From: Poriferisulfidus sp963668445
GTDB taxonomy: Bacteria > Pseudomonadota > Gammaproteobacteria > Poriferisulfidales > Poriferisulfidaceae
Assembly (NCBI GenBank): GCA_963668445.1
Contig: OY764335.1
Span: 620,001 to 684,000 of the forward strand
Direction: 5' to 3'
Length of the DNA stretch: 64,000 nt
A program made the translations under genes and the position numbers. Positions 44,376 through 52,319 of this stretch are shown here, piece by piece. Under the pieces are notes generated by a model. It saw only the letters and a list, made by a program, of their open reading frames with translations. It was not told the origin of the DNA and did no database searches. The stretch's first letter is position 1, and each line of letters opens with the position of its first letter.

Positions 44376-44381
44376 TACAAT
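44376..44381 (+). promoter_or_regulatory. -10 box of the leuS-lptE operon
   Basis: TACAAT lies 39 bases upstream of the leuS ATG in the short gap after the MATE gene. The -35 region is poor. Confidence 0.35.
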
Positions 44382-44420
44382 ACGGGCTCCGCATTTCCTG
44401 CCGCCGCCTGAGTTCCTCCG

Positions 44421-46856
44421 ATGCAATCCGAGTATGTTCCTGCGGCCGTGGAGCAGGAGGCGCAGGCGTATTGGGATGCGCATCGGTGCTTCGCGGCGCC
44501 GGAGAAGCCGGGCGCCCGCAAGTTCTATTGCCTGTCGATGTTCCCGTATCCGAGCGGGCGGCTGCACATGGGGCATGTGCGCAACTACACCATCGGCGAC
44601 GCGATCGCGCGCTATCGGAGGATGCAGGGCGATCAGGTGCTGCAGCCGATGGGCTGGGATGCGTTCGGGCTGCCGGCCGAAAATGCCGCGCTGGAGCGCC
44701 GGGTGCTGCCCGGCGCATGGACCCGCAGCAACATCCGCGCCATGCGCGAGCAGTTGCGCAAGCTGGGCTTCGGCTACGACTGGGAGCGCGAACTGGCCAC
44801 CTGCGATCCGGACTACTACCGCTGGGAGCAGTGGTTCTTCATCCGCCTGTACGAGAAGGGGGCAGCGTACCGCAAGAAGGCGCTGGTGAACTGGGATCCG
44901 GCGGATCGGACGGTGCTGGCCAACGAGCAGGTCATCGACGGCCGCGGCTGGCGTTCGGGGGCGCTGGTGGAGCAGCGGGAAGTCGCGCAATGGTTCTTGC
45001 GCATCACCGATTACGCGGAGCAGCTGCTCGGGGATCTGGAGCAGCTGGAAGGGAAATGGCCGCCGCAGGTGCTGCAGATGCAGCGCAACTGGATCGGCCG
45101 CTCGCGGGGCGCGGCGATCCGGTTCGCCGTGGACGGCCGCGACGAGCCGCTGGAAGTGTTCACCACGCGCCCGGACACCTTGATGGGCACGACCTACATG
45201 GCGCTCGCGCCCGGACATCCTCTGGTACAGGAGATTGCTAGTAAAAACAATGAATTGAATGACTTCATTAAGCAATCGCTCAAGCAGGCGGAGTCGGAAG
45301 GCCGCGACAAGCTGGGGCATCCGACCGGGCTGGTGGCCCGCCATCCCCTGACCGGCGAGCCGCTGCCGGTATGGACGGCGAACTTCGTGCTGATGGAATA
45401 CGGCTCCGGCGCGGTCATGTCGGTGCCGGCCCACGACCAGCGGGACTGGGAGTTCGCGAAAGCCTACGATTTGCCGATTCGCCAGGTCGTCGCGCCGGGC
45501 GACGGCGCGGAGGCGGACATGGAGGCCGGCGCCTTCGTCGAGTACGGCACGCTGGTGAACTCCGGGGAGTACGACGGCATGGGCTCCGAAGAAGCAGGGG
45601 CGGCCATCGTCGAAGAACTGGCGAAGCGCGGCCAAGGCGAGGAGGTCGTGCGCTACCGGCTGCACGACTGGGGCGTCTCCCGGCAGCGCCGCTGGGGCTG
45701 CCCGGTGCCGATGATCCATTGCCCGGCGTGCGGCATCGTGCCGGTGCCGGATGCGGATCTGCCGGTGCGCCTGGACGAGGAACTGCCGCCGGCGGAAGCC
45801 TTGCCGGAAGCATGGCTGAACGCGGCCTGCCCGCGCTGCGGCGGCGCGGCGCGGCGGGATACGGATACGTTCGATACGTTCGTCGAGTCCAGCTGGTACC
45901 AGGCGCGGTTCTGCTCGCACGATTCGGAAGACGCCATGCTGGACGAGCGCGCCCGCCACTGGCTGCCGGTGGACCAGTACATCGGCGGCATCGAGCATGC
46001 GATCCTGCATCTTTTGTACGCCCGCTATTTCCATAAGCTGATGCGCGACGAGGGGCTGGTCGAAGGCGACGAGCCGTTTGCGCGCCTGCTCACGCAGGGG
46101 ATGGTGCTGAAGGACGGCTCCAAGATGTCCAAGTCCATGGGGAACGCGGTCGATCCGGAACCCCTGATCGAACGCTACGGCGCGGATACGGTGCGCCTGT
46201 TCATGCTCTTCGCCTCGCCGCCCGAGCATACGCTGGAGTGGTCGGACAGCGGCGTCGAGGGCTGTGCGCGATTCCTCAAGCGCTTGTGGCGGTTCGCCTG
46301 CGACCATGCGCAGGGCGGGGACGTGGCATCCGTGCCGGAAGCGGAACTCACGCCGCCGCAGCAGGAGCTGCGCCGCCGGCTGCACGAGACGATCCGCAAG
46401 GCCGGGAACGTGATCGGACGGCGGCATACGTTCAATACCGCCATCGCCGCCAATATGGAGCTGCTGAACGAGCTGCTGCGCTTCGACGATGCGAGCGCGG
46501 CCGGGCGGACGCTGGTTCGGGAATGCCTGTCGGCCATGCTGCGGATGCTGGCGCCGGCCGTCCCGCACGCGGCGCACGTGCTGTGGCGGGAACTGGGCTT
46601 CGATGGCGCGGTTCTGGGGCAGCCGTGGCCGGAAGCCGACGAGGCGGCGCTGCAACAGTCCGTCGAACGCATCGCCGTGCAGGTGAACGGGAAGGTGCGG
46701 GCCGAATTGGAACTGCCGACGGACGCGTCCGAGGACGAAGCCGGGCAGGCGGCGAGAAATGATGCTAAAGTGTTGCGCCATATTGCCGGGAAAACCGTGG
46801 TCCGCATGATTTGGGTTCCCCACAAACTGGTCAATCTGGTGGTGCGCGATGGCTAG
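44421..46856 (+). CDS. leuS: Leucyl-tRNA synthetase
   Basis: An 811-residue class I synthetase, about 50 residues shorter than in E. coli. The HIGH-like motif is PSGRLHMGHVRNY near residue 50, KMSKSMGN lies near residue 572, and the CP1 editing domain is intact, with TTRPDTLMGTTY and GAVMSVPAHDQRDWEFA, including the editing aspartate. The C-terminal end VRMIWVPHKLVNLVV is typical. Gene order leuS-lptE is conserved in gammaproteobacteria. The stop overlaps lptE by eight bases. Confidence 0.98.
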   Translation: MQSEYVPAAVEQEAQAYWDAHRCFAAPEKPGARKFYCLSMFPYPSGRLHMGHVRNYTIGDAIARYRRMQGDQVLQPMGWDAFGLPAENAALERRVLPGAWTRSNIRAMREQLRKLGFGYDWERELATCDPDYYRWEQWFFIRLYEKGAAYRKKALVNWDPADRTVLANEQVIDGRGWRSGALVEQREVAQWFLRITDYAEQLLGDLEQLEGKWPPQVLQMQRNWIGRSRGAAIRFAVDGRDEPLEVFTTRPDTLMGTTYMALAPGHPLVQEIASKNNELNDFIKQSLKQAESEGRDKLGHPTGLVARHPLTGEPLPVWTANFVLMEYGSGAVMSVPAHDQRDWEFAKAYDLPIRQVVAPGDGAEADMEAGAFVEYGTLVNSGEYDGMGSEEAGAAIVEELAKRGQGEEVVRYRLHDWGVSRQRRWGCPVPMIHCPACGIVPVPDADLPVRLDEELPPAEALPEAWLNAACPRCGGAARRDTDTFDTFVESSWYQARFCSHDSEDAMLDERARHWLPVDQYIGGIEHAILHLLYARYFHKLMRDEGLVEGDEPFARLLTQGMVLKDGSKMSKSMGNAVDPEPLIERYGADTVRLFMLFASPPEHTLEWSDSGVEGCARFLKRLWRFACDHAQGGDVASVPEAELTPPQQELRRRLHETIRKAGNVIGRRHTFNTAIAANMELLNELLRFDDASAAGRTLVRECLSAMLRMLAPAVPHAAHVLWRELGFDGAVLGQPWPEADEAALQQSVERIAVQVNGKVRAELELPTDASEDEAGQAARNDAKVLRHIAGKTVVRMIWVPHKLVNLVVRDG

Positions 46857-47340
46857 GCGCGCGCTGGCGGCAGGCTTGGCCGCATGCCTGATGCTTGGCG
46901 GTTGCGGCTTCCAGCTGGCGGATACGCCGGGCGCGGCGACCCGGATCTCGCAGAAGACGCTGCATGTCGCCGGCGGCAGCCCCGAGTTCCGGCATGAATT
47001 CGCGCAGACGCTGCGCCGCATCGATGTCGCTTTCGCGCCGGGCAGCGCCGGAGCGGACCTGATCGTGCATCTGGAAGGGCCGGAGGAACGGGAGCAGGTC
47101 ATCGCCGTCACCGATGCCGGCCTGGATGCGCGGGAATACGAGATCGGCATGCATCTGACGGTGCGCCTGCAGGCGCCCGGCTCCGAGCCGGCGGAAGCCG
47201 TCACCCTGTCGCGCTACCGGCACTGGGTGTTCGATGCGGACGACTATCTGGCCGCGGACGAGGAGCGCATCGTGCTGGTCGAGGAACTGCGCGCCGAACT
47301 GATGGAGGCGCTGCTGCTGCTCATTCAGGCGCAAGGGTGA
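46849..47340 (+). CDS. lptE: LPS-assembly lipoprotein LptE
   Basis: A 163-residue outer-membrane lipoprotein that plugs LptD and helps insert LPS. The signal peptide ends in a lipobox (LGGC, cysteine at residue 19), followed directly by GFQLAD, the usual LptE start. Sequence similarity across this family is low, but size, lipobox, GFQL motif and position after leuS all agree. In E. coli holA follows; here a HIT protein gene follows instead. Confidence 0.9.
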   Translation: MARRALAAGLAACLMLGGCGFQLADTPGAATRISQKTLHVAGGSPEFRHEFAQTLRRIDVAFAPGSAGADLIVHLEGPEEREQVIAVTDAGLDAREYEIGMHLTVRLQAPGSEPAEAVTLSRYRHWVFDADDYLAADEERIVLVEELRAELMEALLLLIQAQG

Positions 47341-47347
47341 CGCGGGC

Positions 47348-47692
47348 ATGCCGGAGCCGACGCTGTTCGAAAAGATCATCCAGCGCGACATCCCGGCGGA
47401 CATCGTGTACGAGGACGAGGTCTGCGTGGCGTTCCGGGACGTCAATCCGCAAGCGCCGACGCATGTGCTGATCGTGCCGCGCCGGCCGCTGGACCGCGTG
47501 GCCAACGCGACGGCGGAGGATCAGGCGATGCTGGGGCATCTGCTGCTGGCCGCCGGCAAGGTCGCGGAGCAGCTCGGCTGCAAGGATGCATTCCGCCTGG
47601 TCGTCAACAACGGCGCCGAAGTCGGCCAGTCGGTGTTCCATCTGCATGTGCATCTGCTGGCGGGCCGGGCCTTCGGCTGGCCGCCCGGCTGA
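47348..47692 (+). CDS. HIT-family purine nucleoside phosphoramidase (HinT-like)
   Basis: A 114-residue histidine-triad protein. The active site HLHVHLLAGR and the opening TLFEKIIQRDIPADIVYEDEVCVAFRDVNPQAPTHVLIVPR match bacterial HinT/YcfF, which hydrolyse AMP-lysine-type phosphoramidates and act on aminoacyl-adenylate by-products. That chemistry would fit its place behind leuS. It starts 7 bases after lptE. Confidence 0.95.
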   Translation: MPEPTLFEKIIQRDIPADIVYEDEVCVAFRDVNPQAPTHVLIVPRRPLDRVANATAEDQAMLGHLLLAAGKVAEQLGCKDAFRLVVNNGAEVGQSVFHLHVHLLAGRAFGWPPG

Positions 47693-47698
47693 GGTCGC

Positions 47699-48151
47699 AT
47701 GGCATCGGCCGTCTGGCAAGGCTTGCGCGGGCTGGACTGGAAGTGCCGCGCCACTTGGGGGCGTTCGGCGTACAACACTTCGTGGTGCCTGCTCGGCTGT
47801 GCGATCGGCGATTTCGGGACGATCTACTATTTCCAGCACTATCAGATCGACGCGCCCATGCTGGCCATTATGGGCTTGGCCATGTTCAACGGAATCATCA
47901 CCAGCATCCTGCTGGAGACCGTGCTGCTATTGCGCAGCATGGCGTTTGCGGAGGCCTTCCGCACGGCGGTGGGCATGAGCCTGATCAGCATGGTGACGAT
48001 GGAGCTGGCGATGAACGTGACGGATATTCTTCTGGTTGGCAGCCTACAGCTGCGCTGGTGGTCGCTCGGCCCGGCGCTGCTGGCAGGGTTCCTGGCGCCG
48101 TGGCCCTACAACTACTGGCGGCTCAAGGCGCTCGGGAAGGCTTGCCACTAG
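47699..48151 (+). CDS. DUF4396-like membrane protein
   Basis: A 150-residue protein with four hydrophobic helices. It has the family pattern WKCRATWGRSAYNTSWCLLGCAIGD at the start, a central SLISMVTMELAMNVTDILLVG, and a terminal LAPWPYNYWRLKALGKACH. Cysteines cluster in the first 40 residues. DUF4396 has no firmly established biochemical role that I know. It is placed 6 bases after the HIT gene and is the last gene of the leuS operon. Confidence 0.65.
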   Translation: MASAVWQGLRGLDWKCRATWGRSAYNTSWCLLGCAIGDFGTIYYFQHYQIDAPMLAIMGLAMFNGIITSILLETVLLLRSMAFAEAFRTAVGMSLISMVTMELAMNVTDILLVGSLQLRWWSLGPALLAGFLAPWPYNYWRLKALGKACH

Positions 48152-48183
48152 CGTTCCGGCCGCCGCCGCTGCGGCATCGGCTC

Positions 48184-49440
48184 CTACAGCGTCCATAGCG
48201 TGGCCAGCGGCACCGCGAGGATCTTCGGATCGCCCATGGGATAAATGCTTTCCTGCCCGTCGTACAGCACTAGGCCTTGCCGAAAGTGCTTGCCGCATAC
48301 ATCGGCAAGGCGGCGAAGCTTCCGGCCGTCGCTGGGCGCGACCGTGGCGGCGGCCTTGACTTCAATGCCCCAGACTTCGGGACCTCGGGAGATGACCAGA
48401 TCCACTTCGGTCCGGTCCTTCTCCCGGTAATGCCAAAAATCCAGATCAAGGTCGGTCCAGGCGGCTTGGGCAATGAGCTGCTGCACGACAAAGGATTCCA
48501 AGAGGTGGCCCATCAAGGTGCGCCGGTTCAGCCAATCATCGACCGTCAGCCGAGCCAGCGCGGCGGCAAGTCCGCTGTCCGGCAGATAAACCTTGGAAGG
48601 TCTTCTCGACTGCTTGGATGCATCGCGATACCAAGGAGACAGGCGCCGCACGAGATAGAGGCGCTCCAGCACGGCGAGATGATGCTTAATCGTGCGCACG
48701 TCCAGCTGGAGCGCGTCCGCAAGGCGGCTGAAGTTGAGGACTTGGGCATTTTGCTGCGCCAGACTCTGGAGAAGGCGGTTCAGATCGTTCGCATCTCGGA
48801 CATTGGCGATTTCGCGCACGTCCCGTTCGATGATGTTGTGCACGTATTGCCGGTGCCACTGGCGTGCGTTCGCGGGCGAACGGGCGAGCGGTTCGGGATA
48901 GCCTCCTTCAATGAGCCGCTTGGCCAACGCCAGGCGCACGGAGCCGGAACCGGATTCGGGCACGATGCGGGGCCGGAAGCTGCCCTGCAAGAGGTGCTGC
49001 AGGAAGCGGCCTGGACTGAGGCTTTTTTCCGCTTCCGCCAGCGGCTGCAGTTCGACGACCTCCATGCGGCCGACCAGGGATTCCGTGATGCGGGGAAGCA
49101 GATGGATGTTGGCGGAGCCCGTGAGCAGGAAGCGGCCGGGCCGGCGGTTCCGGTCCACGGCAATCTTGATGGCAGGCAGCAGGTTCGGGGCCCGTTGGAT
49201 CTCATCGAGCGTGACGGCTTCGGGCAGGCTGGCGACGAATCCGTCCGGATCCATGTCGGCGGTTTCGCGGATGGCGTGCCGGTCCAGATCGTAGAAGGCG
49301 CGGTCGGGAGCCAATCGTTGCGCAAGGGTCGTCTTCCCGCTCTGGCGCGGGCCGAGCAGGCAGACCACGGGCGTTCTTTGCAAAGCGGCACGCAGCGTCG
49401 GCTCAATGAGACGCGGGTACAGGGAGGTCGGGGTCGCCAT
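48184..49440 (-). CDS. AAA_14 / DUF4143 ATPase
   Basis: A 418-residue protein with an N-terminal AAA+ domain, P-loop GPRQSGKTTLAQ (near residue 31), the Walker B-like AVTLDEIQRAPNLLPAIK, and LLTGSANIHLLPRI as sensor region. A winged-helix-like middle and a C-terminal DUF4143 domain (LESFVVQQL, TEVDLVI, IEVKAAATV) with a nuclease-like fold follow. The E-V-K core (TEVDLVI...GIEVKA) is intact. Such proteins are common in accessory regions and their role is not established. Its promoter region carries three 13-bp repeats at a 23-bp period. Confidence 0.88.
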   Translation of the reverse strand: MATPTSLYPRLIEPTLRAALQRTPVVCLLGPRQSGKTTLAQRLAPDRAFYDLDRHAIRETADMDPDGFVASLPEAVTLDEIQRAPNLLPAIKIAVDRNRRPGRFLLTGSANIHLLPRITESLVGRMEVVELQPLAEAEKSLSPGRFLQHLLQGSFRPRIVPESGSGSVRLALAKRLIEGGYPEPLARSPANARQWHRQYVHNIIERDVREIANVRDANDLNRLLQSLAQQNAQVLNFSRLADALQLDVRTIKHHLAVLERLYLVRRLSPWYRDASKQSRRPSKVYLPDSGLAAALARLTVDDWLNRRTLMGHLLESFVVQQLIAQAAWTDLDLDFWHYREKDRTEVDLVISRGPEVWGIEVKAAATVAPSDGRKLRRLADVCGKHFRQGLVLYDGQESIYPMGDPKILAVPLATLWTL

Positions 49441-49450
49441 GGGGATTGCT

Positions 49451-49519
49451 CATATCATGCATTGCAAGCCTATCATATCATACATTTGAGACTTTTCATA
49501 TAATACATTAGTGGCTATG
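49451..49519. repeat. Three direct repeats at an exact 23-bp period
   Basis: CATATCATGCATT (49451-49463), CATATCATACATT (49474-49486) and CATATAATACATT (49497-49509) begin exactly 23 bases apart. They start 11 bases upstream of the DUF4143 ATPase ATG. An ordered array like this is typical of multi-site operators or iterons. The intervening 10 bases are not conserved. Confidence 0.75.
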
Positions 49520-49767
49520 AATATTAAGCATCGGTATTTTATAACATATTGTTAATAAAGGATTATAATAGAAGAATTAAAAACATGATTTGCTGGCGCG
49601 AATAATCCTCTTCATGCCCGCATTTCGAGGGTTGCGAGTGCTTGCTGGGTCCCTGAACTTATTGGGTGCGGTCGGGCTCGGGATGGGCGAGGCGTTCGAT
49701 TTGGAGGAATCGGGTGCCAGAAGGATTGCGCCGGGTTGGGGCAGGCGGCATGGATGGGCGTTCATTC

Positions 49768-49776
49768 TGCTAGAAT
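49768..49776 (+). promoter_or_regulatory. Extended -10 of the autotransporter gene
   Basis: TGCTAGAAT is an extended -10 (TGn-TAGAAT), 34 bases before the ATG at 49811. It lies in a short palindrome (CATTCT GCT AGAATG). Confidence 0.4.
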
Positions 49777-49810
49777 GACGACTCTGCATACTTTTCGGGG
49801 CGTCGGTGCC

Positions 49811-51979
49811 ATGTCTCCATTCTCTTTCCTTCCAAACAGTCGGCAGTCGGTTTTGATTGCGCTGGGCCTTGCCGCCTGCTTGAGTGCCGGTTCTGCGGCG
49901 GCTCAGGTTCCTGCAGCCTGTGTTGAAGGGAATCAAGACAAGACCCTCACGGCTGGAAATGATTCCATTGAAATTGTGGCGGACTGCAGCATCAGTTCCG
50001 ATGTGGATTTTCAGAATGGGTCTGATGTGGATAGCGAAGGCGATAGCCTGACGGTAGGATCCGAGAAGACGCTGACTTTCAGCGGCAATGGGAATTTGAC
50101 GAATTTGGAGATATTGACCCTTAGGCGGAAAGCGGCAATGACAGGGCTATCGACGCTGAAGCTTGGAGGCGTGACGGTCGGGAGCGGGACGACGAAAGGG
50201 ACGCTGATTCTTGGTAGCGAAGCGAGTATTTCGGGTCTGAACACACTGACTCTAGGCGGCAGCAATGCTTCTCTGTCGGTTGGTTCAAAGGCGGCAATTG
50301 CGCCGGCTTCCGGAACCTCATATACGACATTGAATGCAGCCGATGGCGTCTCAGTGACAAACCAAGGCACATTGAATATGTTGTTTAATGCCGAGAAAAT
50401 CTCTAAAGTAAACAACTATTACGACTTGCGGATTCATGGGGCCAGCACTTTCGGAGATGCGACCGCAAGCACGCTGACGGGCTCGCAGGGAAGAATTTAT
50501 GTTGTGCAAGGAGCGACGGTCGCAGGGCTTAATGCCGTCACCATCGACGACGGGCACTTGGTCGTGGCCGGCACGCTGAACTTGGGAAATGGGACGCTGA
50601 CAATCCAGGATTACGGCAAGCTGATTTTCGAGATCGGCGCAACCGGAGATTCTGACACGACAATTAATGTAGGAAAAGTGACAGCGGGAACCGTACAATT
50701 TCCGACTGATGCCACCCAGACAGGCGCAAAAATCGGCTTGCGGCTGGGCGAAAGTGTTGATGATGCATCAAAAAGGAAACTGAGCGGCAAATCAGGGGAT
50801 ATTATTGTGGCGACATTGAAAGGAGCCGTGCCGGTGCTTGATACAACACTGACAGGTGTCACTCTCAATGATTTTGGTTCCTCCGTCAACACCACCGCGA
50901 CGGTGACAGTTTCGCTGTCGTTCACGGAGGATCCGGGAGAGAATGGAACAGCGCTAAGTGCTACTCCGCCTGCTGCAACGCCTCGGCCCAGCCCCTATGC
51001 GGGGGCCAGCAGCAGTGGCGGCGGCGGTGGAACCGCGCTGGGCGTCGTCGGCCTCGGCACGCTGCTGTGGCTGCTGCGGCAGTCGACCATCACCGAATCC
51101 GAATACCAGGCCGGCGGGCTGACCGGCATTCCGGGCCTCGATGTCGCCGGCGAGACGCATCGCCTAGGGGCCGGGGGCGCATGGACGGCGCATCAGAGCA
51201 TGGGCCGCGACCGGACGCATCAGGCTTGGGGCATGCAGCTGCTGGAGCGCGGCAGCTGGCGCATCGGCTTCCTCGCCGGACAGTCCCGGGTGCGCGCGGA
51301 CCGCAGCTCGGCGTCGTTTGCGCATTCGAATGCTCTGAGCCGCGGCAACGAATTCGCGTTCTACGGCCATTGGAAGGAGGGCGCATGGGGCGGCTCCGTG
51401 CTTCTGGCGCACAGCCGGCAGCGGGCCCAGACCTCTTTGGCGGATGCCACCGGCGCCTATTCGGCGCGCACGACCGGGCATGGATACATGGCGCAGGCCA
51501 GCATCGGCCGGGAGTTCGAAGTCCGCGGCTGGCGCCTGCGGCCGCAGGCGTCGCTGATCGGCGTGCGCTTCGAGGAAAGCGGCTTCAGCGCCGCCAACGA
51601 GGCGTTTTCCGTGCGGCGCAACGCGGCGCATTGGGACGGAGCGCTGGTCGGGACGGGCCTCGATGCGAGCTACGACATGGCGCGTTCGCCCGCGTCGGGA
51701 CGCTTTCTGCGCCTGCGGGCGCACGCCGCAGTGGCCGGCCGGATTGCCGGCGGCGGCTCCACGCAGCATTTCGTGCATGAGGACCACGCGGGCGCCCTGT
51801 CGTACAAATCGTCGGCACGGACGCTGGCGGAAGCGGAGCAGACCCAGTATGCCGTCGGCATCGGAGTGCAGTCCGGGCAGGATCGGGGCTGGCACTTCGG
51901 AAGCGGCTATATGGCGGCGACCGATGCGGAAGGCGGCATGCAGCACGGCGTGATGCTGGGCGTCCATCGGGCCTTCTGA
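49811..51979 (+). CDS. Autotransporter-like outer-membrane protein
   Basis: A 722-residue exported protein. A long signal peptide (about residues 1-36, ending SAGSAAAQ) is followed by a beta-rich passenger (37-380) of repeated short strands with Thr, Ser, Gly and Leu (TLTLGGSNASLSVGS, TLKLGGVTVGSGTT), the style of a right-handed beta-helix. A Pro/Ser/Gly linker and one hydrophobic stretch (GVVGLGTLLWLLRQ) lead to a C-terminal region of alternating strands ending in HRAF, consistent with a beta-barrel. The passenger is visibly poorer in G+C than the barrel. The ATG at 49811 starts the signal peptide. No protease or adhesin signature was recognised. Confidence 0.75.
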   Translation: MSPFSFLPNSRQSVLIALGLAACLSAGSAAAQVPAACVEGNQDKTLTAGNDSIEIVADCSISSDVDFQNGSDVDSEGDSLTVGSEKTLTFSGNGNLTNLEILTLRRKAAMTGLSTLKLGGVTVGSGTTKGTLILGSEASISGLNTLTLGGSNASLSVGSKAAIAPASGTSYTTLNAADGVSVTNQGTLNMLFNAEKISKVNNYYDLRIHGASTFGDATASTLTGSQGRIYVVQGATVAGLNAVTIDDGHLVVAGTLNLGNGTLTIQDYGKLIFEIGATGDSDTTINVGKVTAGTVQFPTDATQTGAKIGLRLGESVDDASKRKLSGKSGDIIVATLKGAVPVLDTTLTGVTLNDFGSSVNTTATVTVSLSFTEDPGENGTALSATPPAATPRPSPYAGASSSGGGGGTALGVVGLGTLLWLLRQSTITESEYQAGGLTGIPGLDVAGETHRLGAGGAWTAHQSMGRDRTHQAWGMQLLERGSWRIGFLAGQSRVRADRSSASFAHSNALSRGNEFAFYGHWKEGAWGGSVLLAHSRQRAQTSLADATGAYSARTTGHGYMAQASIGREFEVRGWRLRPQASLIGVRFEESGFSAANEAFSVRRNAAHWDGALVGTGLDASYDMARSPASGRFLRLRAHAAVAGRIAGGGSTQHFVHEDHAGALSYKSSARTLAEAEQTQYAVGIGVQSGQDRGWHFGSGYMAATDAEGGMQHGVMLGVHRAF

Positions 51980-51996
51980 CGCGGCATCGTGTAGAA

Positions 51997-52025
51997 TTGA
52001 CAGCCGCGCGTCCAAGTGCGACAAT
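51997..52025 (+). promoter_or_regulatory. Sigma-70 promoter of the tRNA-Gly/tRNA-Cys unit
   Basis: TTGACA (51997-52002), a 17-base spacer and GACAAT (52020-52025) lie 15 bases before the tRNA-Gly gene: a perfect -35 with ideal spacing. Confidence 0.75.
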
Positions 52026-52040
52026 CGCCAAGACGACCAA

Positions 52041-52116
52041 GCGGGAATAGCTCAGTTGGTAGAGCGTAACCTTGCCAAGGTTGAGGTCGCCGGTTCGAGC
52101 CCGGTTTCCCGCTCCA
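52041..52116 (+). tRNA. tRNA-Gly (anticodon GCC), CCA encoded
   Basis: A 76-nt cloverleaf with acceptor GCGGGAA / TTCCCGC, anticodon GCC at 52074-52076 in the loop TTGCCAA, T arm GTTCGAGCC and encoded CCA. Confidence 0.97.
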
Positions 52117-52206
52117 ACTCCTTGCCGCGCAGGAGGCGTCCGGGCCGCAAGGCCGCGATGCCTGCCGGCAGAGCGCATGTGCGCGGCAGCGGGCTTGAAG
52201 TCCCAA

Positions 52207-52280
52207 GGCTGAGTGGCAGAGTGGTCATGCAGCGGCCTGCAAAGCCGTGTACGCCGGTTCGATTCCGACCTCAGCCTCCA
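52207..52280 (+). tRNA. tRNA-Cys (anticodon GCA), CCA encoded
   Basis: A 74-nt cloverleaf with acceptor GGCTGAG / CTCAGCC, anticodon GCA at 52239-52241 in the loop CTGCAAA, T arm GTTCGATTC and encoded CCA. It lies 90 bases after tRNA-Gly and is probably on the same transcript. Confidence 0.96.
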
Positions 52281-52319
52281 TCCGCCATGCGCCGCCGGTC
52301 CGGGCGGCTGCCCTGAAGC

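Larger units (their letters stand above)
49441..49810. other. A/T-rich intergenic region with regulatory repeats
   Basis: The 370 bases between the DUF4143 ATPase and the autotransporter hold the direct-repeat array (49451-49519), about 70 bases of almost pure A/T (to about 49590), and then 200 bases of normal composition. Short open frames on both strands in the second half show no family pattern, and I do not call them as genes. The extended -10 for the autotransporter is at its end. Confidence 0.6.

Noticed and set aside
44307..47204. A 965-codon open frame on the minus strand over leuS and lptE
   Set aside because: It is the mirror frame of a GC-rich coding sequence; its product is rich in Arg, His and Gln with no family pattern, while leuS on the plus strand is unmistakable.
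49577..49936. A 119-codon minus-strand frame and an overlapping 62-codon plus-strand frame before the autotransporter
   Set aside because: No start signal, no family pattern, and the minus frame would overlap the autotransporter promoter and signal peptide.
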